In this document: in pieces, positions 43,882-52,959 of the stretch
Layout: every line of letters begins with the position of its first letter
Position numbering within the stretch: position 1 is the first letter of the stretch
NCBI RefSeq assembly: GCF_000272045.2
Contig: NZ_AJYZ02000042.1
Location: forward strand, 651,644-708,107
Direction: 5' to 3'
DNA from: Vibrio crassostreae 9ZC13
GTDB taxonomy: Bacteria > Pseudomonadota > Gammaproteobacteria > Enterobacterales > Vibrionaceae
Length of the DNA stretch: 56,464 nt
Program-made: the position numbers and the translations under genes
The notes under the pieces: model-generated
Databases searched by the model: none
The model's input: the letters and a program-made list of their open reading frames with translations, nothing else
What the model was told of the DNA's origin: nothing

Positions 43882-46800
43882 TTACTCCTGATCTTCCAGA
43901 TCGGCAGCAGCCAACCTTGCCGCCTGTAACACAAGCGTTGAATACATACGCGACTCAGCCGCCAGCTCATCGTCCCACTTAGGCCAAATACGCGAGATGT
44001 AGGTATCTCGACCCTCGCCCGTGAAAGCGAAGCTGTCATTAAAAGTATCGGCCATTTTCTTAAGTGACTTCTCTTCATCATCGACCCATTTACCACGGCT
44101 AAAGCCCGCTTCAACGCCAGCCAATGCGGTTTTCGGGAAGTAAGGCAGTGGTGCTGTCATACCTTGATAGAACAGTCGTACTAACTCCGCCAACAAACTC
44201 TTCGCCTGCTGCGCATCGCCAATAGGCTGTAGCGTTTGGTGAACCACGCCTTCTTTTCTGTCATAGCCAATAATATGAGTCGTTTTGCCGTGCCCCATCA
44301 CTGCACAACACAAGTGATCGATCCACGCGGCCAAGTAATCTTGAGAGCGTATTTTGCCACTACGAAAACGCACTAAACCCGATTGATAGTTTTGAGTAAG
44401 CCAGCCCATCAAACGAACCGGTTTGCCTTCACCTAGCACGTCAAATTCAATATTTACCTCAAGATCTTGCTGTGGCTGCCCACTTACAAATCGAATCTCT
44501 TTGGCTAAGTCTTCTGCTTGAACACGGTTGGTTTCAAACTCGATATCACCAAAAGCACCAACCGGTAATCGACCTTGGGCTTTTTGCTCAGAAACAAACA
44601 AGCGAACCGCTTCATCTGCTCCTTCTGGGTGATCCAACAGTACCTGCAGCAGCGCATCTTTAAGCTGGAAGCTTTCTAAGCCATTAAGCACGAACGGCTC
44701 GTCGTCTTCCATTACCGGAAGCGGTGGCTCAAACACTACCTTTAGGCGACGATTAAAGAAGTATTGCACTGGCAGGCGCCAGAAACGCTGTAGCTCAACC
44801 AAATCGAGTTCTAACGGATAAGTCACACCAAGCAAATAGTCATCCAAGGCACGATTGAATTCACCACTGCGCTCACCGGAACGGTTAGCTGCAGGAAGCC
44901 ATTCTTTGGCGTAGCTCAATACATGACTTGCATCACCTTGTGTAAAGGCTGCCGGGCTGAACGGGGTCATGGTGTGCTCAAAGTTCATCGCTTGAGTCAG
45001 CTTGATACCAGAATCATCACTTGGTAGCGCTTGATCTGCACTTAGGCAGTAGTTCTGGTGGCAGTACTCAATCAACTCAGAAACCAATACCGACGGTACT
45101 CGCTCAGTATTGTCTTGAATCGAGCGGCCGACATAACTGATGTATAAACACTCTTGCGCCGACAACATCGCCTCTAAGAATAGGTAACGGTCATCATCAC
45201 GACGAGAACGATCTCCCGGACGAGTACGCCCGTTCATTAGGTCAAAACCTTCTGGCGGCATTGAGCGAGGGTAAACACCGTCATTCATGCCTAACAGACA
45301 AACAGTTTTGAACGGGATGGAACGCATCGGCATCAGGGTACAGAAGTTCACTTGCCCCGCTAAGAAACGCTGACTGATACGCGCGCCCGACAGTTTATTA
45401 TTCAAGTACTGATAGATAATGCTTGGCGATAGCTCTTGTTCGTACAAGGCATCATCAAGCTGTTCATTGAGTTGATAAAGTGCATCGCGAATCGACTTAA
45501 GCACCACCTCGCCTTCTAGTTCAACGGCAAAGAAGTCATCAATCATTTGCAGCAAGGTTTCACGCCACATATCGATGGATTGCGTCTCGGCAAGGCGTTG
45601 ACGGTAATGGGCAATACGATCAATAAAGTGCGCTAACTTACCAGCAAGTTCGGCGTTAATACCCTGAACTTCGTTATAAGCAGCAATTGGAGAGTGTTCA
45701 GTTTCAAACAAACCTGCGGAATCCGACATCGCATACCCCAGTAACATACGCTGGATACCAAATAGCCAAGTATTTTGCTCGGTGGCAGGCAAATCAAACT
45801 CTGTTGCCGTAGAAGAATCGACGCCCCAGCGGATACCCGCTTCTTCAACCCACTGCTTAGCTTGTTCAAATTGAAATTCATCAATACCGAAGCGTGCCAT
45901 CATCGCTGGGATTTCTAATAACTCTAGAAGTTCAGAAGCTAGACAACGCGTGTTCGGTAGCGCGACTAACTGCATGAACGCGGTCAGGATTGGGCTCTCT
46001 TGATCTGCGGTTCTATCCGAGATCGAGTAAGGGATATAACGCTCACCCGGAGCATTACCAAATACCGCCTGAATAGCAGGGCTGTAAGCATTGATGTCTG
46101 CCACCATCACAATGATATCGCGTGGCTTTAATGTCGGGTCAGCGTCAAACATTGCTAACAACTGATCATGAAGAACTTCAACCTCGCGCATTGGGCTGTG
46201 ACAAGCGTGTACCGTCAACGAACGATCGCCCAGCTCAACCACTTGTTTATGGTTGCTGGAGTCTAAGATGTGATCGTCTTGGTGTTCTTCTAACTCAAGA
46301 ATATCGGCTTGCAGTTGATGCAGCAGGCTGTCTCTCTCGACATCAATAAAGAACTCATGCTCTTCGCTGTCTAATTGAGACAGCAAGAACAGGTTATCTC
46401 TGCCCAATTTACCCATAGACGCCAACAAGCTATTACCGACAGCTTGGCTAGTATGCAGTTCATCTTCAACGTTGGCTTCAATGCCATCTTTCAAAGGTGA
46501 TACTTCACCTTCTAGCTGAGGTAAACCATCAACCAACGCAAACTGCTTACGACGCTGCGCTTCAACTCTTGCCAAGTATTTACGATCGCGAATATCGCCC
46601 CAATAATGTTGGCAAGGGTTGGTAAACATCAAATGAACATCAATCTGCTCACCAAGTGCTTTCAACGCGTCCATATAACGAGGAGGCAGCGAAGAGATAC
46701 CAAACACAAACAGACGCTTAGGTAAGTGTTGTAGCTGACCTTGTTGATTGGCTAACGCTTCAATAAAGTCGTGATACAAGTTACCACGGTGATACTTCGA

Positions 46801-47358
46801 TTGGCCTTGAGACAGGGTTTGCTCATAGAGTGTCTTCCACAAAATTGGCTGCCAAGGATGTTCTTGTTGCCCCCCATCATCAATTAACTCGGCAACGGGC
46901 TCTCCCGCTTCCCACATCGCCATCCACTCCGGTCGATACACCAAGTAACCATCGAAGATGTCGGCAATTTTCTCTGCCAATTGGTACAACTTCGAATCAT
47001 CTTCGTCGTTTTCAAGGTAGCGTTGTAGAGGTAAGAAATCAGGGTGGTCAAGCTTCGCAGGTAGCAAACTCATTAGCTTCCACGTCATCGCTTCTTTGTT
47101 AAAAGCACTGCGTTTAGGTACATCAGGAAGCACTTGGGTAAACATATCCCAAATGAAGGTTGCTGGAAGAGGAAAGTCTATATTTGCTGCTACACCAAAC
47201 TCTTTGGCGAGTTCCATCTTAAGCCATTGAGACATACCTGGGCTCTGAACCAAGATCTGCTCTTTTTCGAAAGGGTTGGCTAAAGGATCACTTTTGATTA
47301 AATGAACGAGAAGGATTTTTAAAGTATCGACTTTATTGGAATGGTAAACAGTAAACAA
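43882..47358 (-). CDS. recC: RecBCD gamma subunit
   Basis: A 1158-aa subunit that scans for Chi and splits the duplex in RecBCD; it is an inactive helicase-nuclease relative. The N-terminus MFTVYHSNKVDTLKILL and SPGMSQWLKMELAKEFGVA, and the later GMNDGVYPRSMPPEGFDLM, are typical. Length is slightly above E. coli RecC (1122). First gene of the recC-ORF-recB-recD unit on the minus strand. Confidence 0.97.
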   Translation of the reverse strand: MFTVYHSNKVDTLKILLVHLIKSDPLANPFEKEQILVQSPGMSQWLKMELAKEFGVAANIDFPLPATFIWDMFTQVLPDVPKRSAFNKEAMTWKLMSLLPAKLDHPDFLPLQRYLENDEDDSKLYQLAEKIADIFDGYLVYRPEWMAMWEAGEPVAELIDDGGQQEHPWQPILWKTLYEQTLSQGQSKYHRGNLYHDFIEALANQQGQLQHLPKRLFVFGISSLPPRYMDALKALGEQIDVHLMFTNPCQHYWGDIRDRKYLARVEAQRRKQFALVDGLPQLEGEVSPLKDGIEANVEDELHTSQAVGNSLLASMGKLGRDNLFLLSQLDSEEHEFFIDVERDSLLHQLQADILELEEHQDDHILDSSNHKQVVELGDRSLTVHACHSPMREVEVLHDQLLAMFDADPTLKPRDIIVMVADINAYSPAIQAVFGNAPGERYIPYSISDRTADQESPILTAFMQLVALPNTRCLASELLELLEIPAMMARFGIDEFQFEQAKQWVEEAGIRWGVDSSTATEFDLPATEQNTWLFGIQRMLLGYAMSDSAGLFETEHSPIAAYNEVQGINAELAGKLAHFIDRIAHYRQRLAETQSIDMWRETLLQMIDDFFAVELEGEVVLKSIRDALYQLNEQLDDALYEQELSPSIIYQYLNNKLSGARISQRFLAGQVNFCTLMPMRSIPFKTVCLLGMNDGVYPRSMPPEGFDLMNGRTRPGDRSRRDDDRYLFLEAMLSAQECLYISYVGRSIQDNTERVPSVLVSELIEYCHQNYCLSADQALPSDDSGIKLTQAMNFEHTMTPFSPAAFTQGDASHVLSYAKEWLPAANRSGERSGEFNRALDDYLLGVTYPLELDLVELQRFWRLPVQYFFNRRLKVVFEPPLPVMEDDEPFVLNGLESFQLKDALLQVLLDHPEGADEAVRLFVSEQKAQGRLPVGAFGDIEFETNRVQAEDLAKEIRFVSGQPQQDLEVNIEFDVLGEGKPVRLMGWLTQNYQSGLVRFRSGKIRSQDYLAAWIDHLCCAVMGHGKTTHIIGYDRKEGVVHQTLQPIGDAQQAKSLLAELVRLFYQGMTAPLPYFPKTALAGVEAGFSRGKWVDDEEKSLKKMADTFNDSFAFTGEGRDTYISRIWPKWDDELAAESRMYSTLVLQAARLAAADLEDQE

Positions 47359-47485
47359 AGTGCACTCACGCTAATCTTGCCACAATATACTGCCAGATTA
47401 GCATAAGTGCCGAGTTTGGATTAGGAATATAAGCTTATGAAATACTGAAAACTTAAGCTCCGTTTATCTTTTGAACTATTGCTTC

Positions 47486-48481
47486 TTACAATCTACTGCC
47501 TACCGCGCTTAGAACACGGTGAGGTTTGTAATTCATGTAATAACGAACCGCCACATAACCCACTACAAACGTTGCCACAATCAATTCTAGATACGCTAGG
47601 CCAAACACTTGATTGATGTAATGCGCTTCAATACCTTGTGCTTGCATCCACGCAGCCAGTTTGAACAAGGCTGTTGCACCAATCACGATTGGGAAGGTAA
47701 ACGCTGCATAACCAGGGCTAAATGGAAGACGAAGTAGTTTGAAAAACGCCATATAGATAATGAACGTCATCAACACTGCAATACCAAATAGTAAACCAAT
47801 GATCACAGGTGAAGGGTTAGCAGTAACGGTTAAGTAACCCGCCAAAGATAGGCTTGCCGGTGCTGCCATAATCGCAATGGTTGGTTTTGCTGCATCTGGC
47901 ACTTCGTGAGAGAAGATCAAACGGTAAACCATCAGTGGTAGCATCACAGCGTAAACCAATAAGCCGAATACCAAAGTAGCGTTCGCTACAGGCTCTAAAA
48001 CTGGATTACCTGAGAAAGAGACGTCAGCGACGATAATACCGATCGGTGGCACAAACCAGCTTGGCACCATGTGGTGAATCTCAAAGTTTTTAGCTCTGTG
48101 GTACAAAAAGCTCATTAGAAACACAACATGCAAAGCCACAGAAGCCAACCACATAGCTTCTTGTAAGAATTGAGAGATTGGCGCCAAAGACGCTGACACC
48201 ACCATGCACCCCATTGCAAATGTTGGTACCACACTGCCGACAACAGGGTGAGCAAGATCTTCACGCAATAGGTGACCATGAATCAAAAATTTCACAGCTA
48301 AAACAAGAAGTAATACCGCCGTAATGCCAGCACTGATCCACTGCACCAAACCCGGTGTGTGTAAGATACCTTGTGCGACTAGAACACCATCCCAACACCA
48401 GCCTAAGCTTGCAATTGCGAGTGCTAACCCTGCCATGGGTGTTGGAGCTCCTGTTAATCTATATTTAATACGTTGAATCAT
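47486..48481 (-). CDS. TDT family transporter (TehA/Mae1/SSU1-like)
   Basis: A 331-aa membrane protein with ten hydrophobic segments, the plan of the tellurite-resistance/dicarboxylate transporter (SLAC1-fold) family. The N-terminal APTPMAGLALAIASLGW and the VPSWFVPPIGIIVADVSF segment fit the family, whose members move C4-dicarboxylates, sulfite, chloride or nitrate. The substrate is not determined by sequence. It is divergent from a LysR gene, which likely regulates it. Confidence 0.88.
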   Translation of the reverse strand: MIQRIKYRLTGAPTPMAGLALAIASLGWCWDGVLVAQGILHTPGLVQWISAGITAVLLLVLAVKFLIHGHLLREDLAHPVVGSVVPTFAMGCMVVSASLAPISQFLQEAMWLASVALHVVFLMSFLYHRAKNFEIHHMVPSWFVPPIGIIVADVSFSGNPVLEPVANATLVFGLLVYAVMLPLMVYRLIFSHEVPDAAKPTIAIMAAPASLSLAGYLTVTANPSPVIIGLLFGIAVLMTFIIYMAFFKLLRLPFSPGYAAFTFPIVIGATALFKLAAWMQAQGIEAHYINQVFGLAYLELIVATFVVGYVAVRYYMNYKPHRVLSAVGSRL

Positions 48482-48644
48482 GTCAGCCTCTCTTAAACCT
48501 AATTCACTAAACTTGTGAACTCATCAGCTTGTTGAAGCCATAATACGCTTGCGCTTCGTTAAACAATATCCAATTATATATAACAAGTGTTCATCAATAC
48601 TGAACAGAATCCATTTTCACCAGCAGAGTAAAACTAGGAATCTG

Positions 48645-49541
48645 ATGGCTAATATTTCAATAAAACAGCTCAAAGTGTTCGTCACTATTACTCAGCACTC
48701 GACATTGACTGCTGCCTCTGAGGCTCTGTTTCTGTCTAAAGCTGCGGTCAGCATGGCACTAGGCGAAATGGAGAAACAACTCGGCCACTCTCTATTTGAC
48801 CGGGTCAACAACCGATTAATTCTCAACCAAGAGGGACATAAGTTACTTCCATTGGCGGATGAAATATTACATCGTGCTGCTGGTATTGATGTTTTGTTCC
48901 GTGATGATCAGCCTTTAAGTGGCAATCTAAAGGTCGGCGCGAGTGACACGATTGGTAATCAGGTCGCACCGTTTATTTTGTCAGGCTTTCGCGAACGAAC
49001 TCAACATCAGGATCAAAGCTTGTTCATTTCAAACAGTGCACTGATCTGCCAAAAGTTGGTGGATTATGAACTTGATATCGCGCTAATTGAAGGAAAAACA
49101 TTACACCCTGAACTCATTTCGAGTCAGTTTAGCAGCGATGAAATGTGCATTATTGTTAGTAATCAACATCCTCTCGTTGCCAAAGAAAAAGTGATTTTAA
49201 GCGATTTAGAAGACAGCCATTGGATTTTACGTGAATCAGGCTCAGGGACTCGCGAGTTTTTCCTTCGTGCCGTCGCACCGCGCATCGAACATTGGTATGA
49301 ATCTTTTGAACTCAACACCACAGAAGCAATCATCAACTCTGTTTCTGCCGGTCTTGGCTTTGCCTGTTTGTCTCGTTTAGCTGCTCAGCGAGCGATCGAT
49401 TCAGGCCGAGTAAAAGCGCTTAATGTGCCACTTGATATGAAACGCCGATTCTGGATGCTGGTCCATAAAGACAAATATCAAAGCCCACTGCTGAAATCTT
49501 TCATGAGTTATTGTGAAGACTGGGCGGCACATCAAGATTGA
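48645..49541 (+). CDS. LysR-family regulator, YeiE-like
   Basis: A 298-aa regulator with an N-terminal winged helix (about 3-62: LKVFVTITQHSTLTAASEAL) and a type-2 periplasmic-binding-like effector domain (about 90-295). The motifs LFREDQP-like turn, GASDTIGNQVAPF, ALIEG and WILRESGSGTREFF resemble E. coli YeiE. The ATG at 48645 is preceded by AGGA at 8 bases and fits family length; an in-frame start at 48549 would add unsupported residues. It faces the TDT gene across a 163-base shared control region. Confidence 0.9.
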   Translation: MANISIKQLKVFVTITQHSTLTAASEALFLSKAAVSMALGEMEKQLGHSLFDRVNNRLILNQEGHKLLPLADEILHRAAGIDVLFRDDQPLSGNLKVGASDTIGNQVAPFILSGFRERTQHQDQSLFISNSALICQKLVDYELDIALIEGKTLHPELISSQFSSDEMCIIVSNQHPLVAKEKVILSDLEDSHWILRESGSGTREFFLRAVAPRIEHWYESFELNTTEAIINSVSAGLGFACLSRLAAQRAIDSGRVKALNVPLDMKRRFWMLVHKDKYQSPLLKSFMSYCEDWAAHQD

Positions 49542-49584
49542 GGCCGCATAGTACGGGCTCCAACTGGACTTTTAACATCAGAAA

Positions 49585-49600
49585 CTGTATAAAAAGCCAG
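49585..49600 (+). promoter_or_regulatory. LexA box of yebG
   Basis: CTGT-ataaaaag-CCAG matches CTGT-N8-ACAG with one substitution, flanked by AA and TA as in the extended consensus. It is 29 bases before yebG. Confidence 0.75.
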
Positions 49601-49629
49601 TAAAATTTATCAAACTTAGAGGATTAACC

Positions 49630-49923
49630 ATGGCTGTTATCGTCAAGTACGTGGTGGAACGCAACGGAGAAGAGAAAATGACTTTTACCTCTAAAGCCGA
49701 AGCTGACGCATACGACAAAATGCTGGATATGGCTGATGAGCTTTTTGAACTGTTAGGCAAAAGCGATTTAGTTGAAGATGAAGGCAAGCAAGAAGAACTT
49801 GCAATGTACCTAGCGAAGAACAAAGAAGAAGTTCTTTACGCATTAGGTGCTAAGCGTAAGCCAGCTCCGAAAAAAGCTAAGAAGCTTGAAGCTGTTGAAG
49901 ACGCAGAAGAAGATGCAGCTTAA
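49630..49923 (+). CDS. yebG: DNA-damage-inducible protein YebG
   Basis: A 97-aa protein with the YebG N-terminus (MAVIVKYVVERNGEEKMTF) and a long lysine/glutamate-rich C-terminal tail. E. coli YebG is SOS-induced and its molecular role is unknown. The LexA box upstream supports the same control here. It is monocistronic with its own terminator. Confidence 0.93.
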   Translation: MAVIVKYVVERNGEEKMTFTSKAEADAYDKMLDMADELFELLGKSDLVEDEGKQEELAMYLAKNKEEVLYALGAKRKPAPKKAKKLEAVEDAEEDAA

Positions 49924-49940
49924 CTAGCTGATACCTTTCT

Positions 49941-49990
49941 AAAAAACGTCAATGACGCCTCTAATCAGAGTTCGTTATTGGCGTTTTTTT
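49941..49990 (+). terminator. Terminator after yebG
   Basis: ACGTCAATGACG pairs over 12 bases (two G-T pairs) with CGTTATTGGCGT (49973-49984), with a 15-base loop and a T run to 49990. A run of A precedes the stem. Confidence 0.85.
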
Positions 49991-50086
49991 ATACTTATCG
50001 AAATATAATGAAGCTTGTTTATAGTCGAAATCGCTCTAAACATTCGCTTGCATGAAAGTGTGAGGAAGATCTAATCTATAGCCATC

Positions 50087-50160
50087 AGGTGATGGGGTTC
50101 CACCTAAGCTTTTGCTTCAACCGCCCGTTCTTTCCGAACAGTGCTAATGACTCCTACAGA
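50087..50160 (+). promoter_or_regulatory. Fluoride riboswitch aptamer (crcB motif)
   Basis: Helix P1 is AGGTG (50087-50091) with CACCT (50101-50105), enclosing ATGGGGTTC. A small optional hairpin AAGC-tttt-GCTT (50106-50117) follows, then the second stem GCCCGTTC/GAACAGTGC (50123-50130 with 50136-50144; one mismatch and one bulge). After it comes TAATGACTCCTACAGA. The loop bases GGGGT (50094-50098) pair with ACTCC (50150-50154), the defining pseudoknot. GG-N-GATGG-NN-TTCC-N-CC and the GCTAATGA..CCTACAGA tail match published crcB motif examples except A for G in UGAUG. It lies about 200 bases before the downstream ATG. Confidence 0.88.
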
Positions 50161-50163
50161 ATC

Positions 50164-50355
50164 GAAAACAGGTAATACTGTTGGACGTATCGCTATTCCT
50201 CCATTTTGAAATGGACTTAGTCTATTAAGACCAAGTTCCATGACACCTTTGGATTATCGATACTCAAGATCTGTAGTGAATTAGCCGCACCTCTTCCAAC
50301 ACGTCCTGTTTTCTCAACGCCCTAGGCCTTAAATGGCTCTATAAGTGAGAAAACA
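50164..50355 (+). promoter_or_regulatory. Putative expression platform: ribosome-binding-site sequestering hairpin with anti-sequestor
   Basis: TGTTTTCTCA (50307-50316) is an exact inverted repeat of TGAGAAAACA (50346-50355), which spans the region just before the ATG at 50358. CCTGTTTTC (50305-50313) is also exactly complementary to GAAAACAGG (50164-50172), right after the aptamer, so the two pairings exclude each other. A second clash is possible: AGGTG-ATGG of P1 can pair with CCAT-ga-CACCT (50238-50248). This fits translational control; the direction of switching is inferred. Confidence 0.6.
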
Positions 50356-50357
50356 TT

Positions 50358-51050
50358 ATGCACTACTCTTCAGAAATTCAATCAATGTGCCCTATTCAAA
50401 GGGGTGATCTTCACAATTCAGCTCCAATTCCAGTTGAAGGCGCAATGGTTAGCCCAAAAGGTGTCATCGCTATTTCTGGCTTAAGCCACGGTGTTGGCAC
50501 TTGTGCACCACAACAAGGTGCTGCAAAACTGACTCTTAACGTAAAAAACGGCATCATCGAAGAAGCATTAATCGAAACGATTGGTTGTTCAGGTATGACT
50601 CAATCTGCCGCGATGGCTGCGGAAATCCTCACCGGAAAAACCATTCTAGAAGCGCTGAATACTGACTTGGTATGTGACGCGATTAACGTCGCGATGCGCG
50701 AAATCTTCCTGCAGTTTGTTTACGGTCGAACTCAGTCTGCTTTCTCTGAAGGTGGCCTAGAGATCGGCGCAGCACTAGAAGACTTAGGTCAAACACAGCG
50801 TAGCCAAGTCGGCACCAGTTATTCAACCTCAGCGAAAGGCGTTCGTTACCTAGAACTTGCAGAAGGTTACGTAACTAAGCTTGCACTTGATGATCACAGC
50901 GAAGTGATTGGCTATGAATATCTCAACCTCGGCAAAATGATGAAGGCGATTAACCAAGGCGTACCAGCGAATGAAGCTGCTGACCTTGCGACAGGGACTT
51001 ATGGTCGCTTCGACGAAGCCGTGACCACCATTAACCCACGCCAACAATAA
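50358..51050 (+). CDS. IscU/NifU-like Fe-S scaffold family protein
   Basis: A 230-aa protein with a NifU-N/IscU-like core: Cys49 (GVGTCAPQQG), Cys77 (IETIGCSGMTQSAAMAAEIL) and Cys106 (DLVCDAINVAM) lie where scaffold cysteines are found. An extra Cys11 is in the N-terminus. The C-terminal half (about 130-230) has no known name that I can assign. It is the partner usually found beside GGGtGRT proteins. The fluoride riboswitch and its hairpin precede it. The biochemical role is unproven. Confidence 0.85.
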   Translation: MHYSSEIQSMCPIQRGDLHNSAPIPVEGAMVSPKGVIAISGLSHGVGTCAPQQGAAKLTLNVKNGIIEEALIETIGCSGMTQSAAMAAEILTGKTILEALNTDLVCDAINVAMREIFLQFVYGRTQSAFSEGGLEIGAALEDLGQTQRSQVGTSYSTSAKGVRYLELAEGYVTKLALDDHSEVIGYEYLNLGKMMKAINQGVPANEAADLATGTYGRFDEAVTTINPRQQ

Positions 51051-51075
51051 TTTTTGCCAATAAAAGAGGAAAGAT

Positions 51076-52065
51076 ATGATGAACACTCAATTTAATGAAT
51101 CAGTAACTCGCGTATTGGCAAAAATGAACTTCGACTCTTTAGAGCAAGCAAACCAATACTGTTTATCACACAATGTCGATCCAAAAGCATTAGTGATGGA
51201 CACTCAACCTATCGCATTTGAAAGCGCAGCTGACGCTTACACTCTTGGTGCAGCATTGGCTCTGTTCCGTAAAGCGAACAACGCAGAACAAGCAGCGAAT
51301 ATCATTGGTGAAGGCCTTCAAGCATTCACAAAACCCGGCAGTGTTGCGGAGCAACGCCAAGTCGGTATCGGCCATGGCGCACTGGCTGCTCGCCTTCTCA
51401 ATGAAGAGAGCCACTGCTTTGCTTTCCTTGCAGGCCATGAGTCTTTTGCTGCTGCAGAAGGTGCGATCAAGATTGCACTGAACGTGAACAAATCACGCAA
51501 AACACCATTGAAAGTTATCTTGAACGGTCTAGGTAAAGATGCCGCTTACCTAATCTCTCGCATCAATGGCTTTACTTATGTTCGCACTCAATTTGATTAC
51601 CAAACGGGTGAGCTAGTTGAAACAGAACGTCGCCGCTTCTCACAAGGCCCTCGTGGCGAGATCTTGTGTTACGGCGCTGATGATGTACGTGAAGGTGTAG
51701 CGATCATGCACAGAGAAGAAGTGGATGTGAGTATCACGGGTAACTCAACCAACCCAACACGCTTCCAACACCCAGTAGCGGGTATCTACAAAGCAGAACG
51801 CACTCGCCAAGGTTTGCCATACTTCTCAGTTGCTTCAGGTGGCGGTACAGGTCGAACATTGCACCCAGATAACGTAGCAGCAGGCCCAGCGTCTTACGGC
51901 ATGACCGATACCATGGGCAGAATGCACGCTGATGCTCAGTTCGCAGGTAGCTCTTCAGTTCCTGCTCACGTGGCGATGATGGGCTTCATCGGCATGGGCA
52001 ACAACCCAATGGTCGGAGCGACGGTTGCATTGGCTGTGGCAGTGAGTGAATCTCAACACGCATAA
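51076..52065 (+). CDS. GGGtGRT family protein
   Basis: A 329-aa protein with the family's namesake motif GGGTGRTLHP at 255-264, preceded by ITGNSTNPTRFQHPVAGIYKAE and followed by TDTMGRMHADAQFAGSSSVP. The function of this family is unknown; it occurs next to NifU-like proteins in anaerobes and some gammaproteobacteria. AGAGGAAAGAT precedes the start, 25 bases after the scaffold gene, so both form one operon under the riboswitch. Confidence 0.85.
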   Translation: MMNTQFNESVTRVLAKMNFDSLEQANQYCLSHNVDPKALVMDTQPIAFESAADAYTLGAALALFRKANNAEQAANIIGEGLQAFTKPGSVAEQRQVGIGHGALAARLLNEESHCFAFLAGHESFAAAEGAIKIALNVNKSRKTPLKVILNGLGKDAAYLISRINGFTYVRTQFDYQTGELVETERRRFSQGPRGEILCYGADDVREGVAIMHREEVDVSITGNSTNPTRFQHPVAGIYKAERTRQGLPYFSVASGGGTGRTLHPDNVAAGPASYGMTDTMGRMHADAQFAGSSSVPAHVAMMGFIGMGNNPMVGATVALAVAVSESQHA

Positions 52066-52165
52066 CGACAAAGTGAGTCCCACAATCTGCCTGTTATGTA
52101 GAGTCTGTTAGTTGAGAATCAAGCAATAACGGACGACTAAAACTCTACACCTATCACTAAAACCA

Positions 52166-52195
52166 AACAGCCAGCCTTATGCTGGCTGTTTTTTA
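52166..52195 (+). terminator. Terminator of the riboswitch operon
   Basis: AACAGCCAGC-cttat-GCTGGCTGTT followed by TTTT, 100 bases after the GGGtGRT stop. Confidence 0.9.
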
Positions 52196-52293
52196 TTCAC
52201 ACTTGCTCTACTATCTATTTCTAATAATTATTTGTATCTAAGATTAAATACATTCTGCTGTCGTATTTAACTACATATTTTCAAAGGAATAAT

Positions 52294-52959
52294 ATGAAAG
52301 AGCTCATCATTCATACCATTACCGTGTTCATGGGCTTTTTTGCCATCATGAACCCTATCGCCAACACACCGATCTTTCTTTGATTAACAGGTGATAATGA
52401 TAGGGAAACGGTCAAGTCTATCGCTTTCCGCTCAGTGTTCATCGCCTTCATCATCGTCAGCACCTTTGCTGTCTCGGGTAAACTCATCTTCGACCTCTTT
52501 GGTATCACGCTTTACGCGCTTCGTATCACCGGCGGGATCCTCGTGTTCTTGATTGGCTTTCATATGCTGTAAGGTGACTCAACACACTCTAAAGCAAAAG
52601 AGAAGGTCAACTCAGACGCTCAACAAGATGCGGCGCTCAGTATCGCCGTCTCGCCACTGGCAATGCCAATATTAGCCGGACCGGGCACCATTGCCACCGC
52701 GATGAACTTTGCCAGCACCGAAGGCATCTACGAAACCATCGTCGCCTTTGGCCTACTATGCGCCTTAACCTACGTATTGTTTGTATTTGGCGAGCGCTTC
52801 GTTAAAGCCGTTGGACCAAGTGCATTGAATGTAATTACCCGAATGATGGGTTTGATACTCGCGGAAATCGGTATGCAGATGTTGATTGAAGGGATTGAGC
52901 AAGCTTATAAGGCACTGTTTGTTTCAGCTCAGAACAACAAATTTCTGATACAAAAATAG
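52294..52959 (+). pseudogene. MarC family membrane protein, disrupted by two nonsense codons
   Basis: The frame from ATG 52294 (AAAGGAAT just upstream) to TAA 52959 encodes a 221-residue MarC-type (UPF0056) multi-helix membrane protein: MNPIANTPIF at the start, ITGGILVFLIGFHML, SPLAMPILAGPGTIATAM, and NVITRMMGLILAEIGMQ near the end. Codon 30 is TGA (where the family normally has Gly) and codon 93 is TAA (family usually Gln). There is no frameshift and the rest is well preserved, so inactivation is probably recent. The last 98 codons remain open from an internal Met. Confidence 0.85.

Noticed and set aside
52381..52383. In-frame TGA of the marC pseudogene as selenocysteine
   Set aside because: The family has no selenoprotein members that I know, the position is expected to be Gly, and a second stop (TAA) follows in the same frame.
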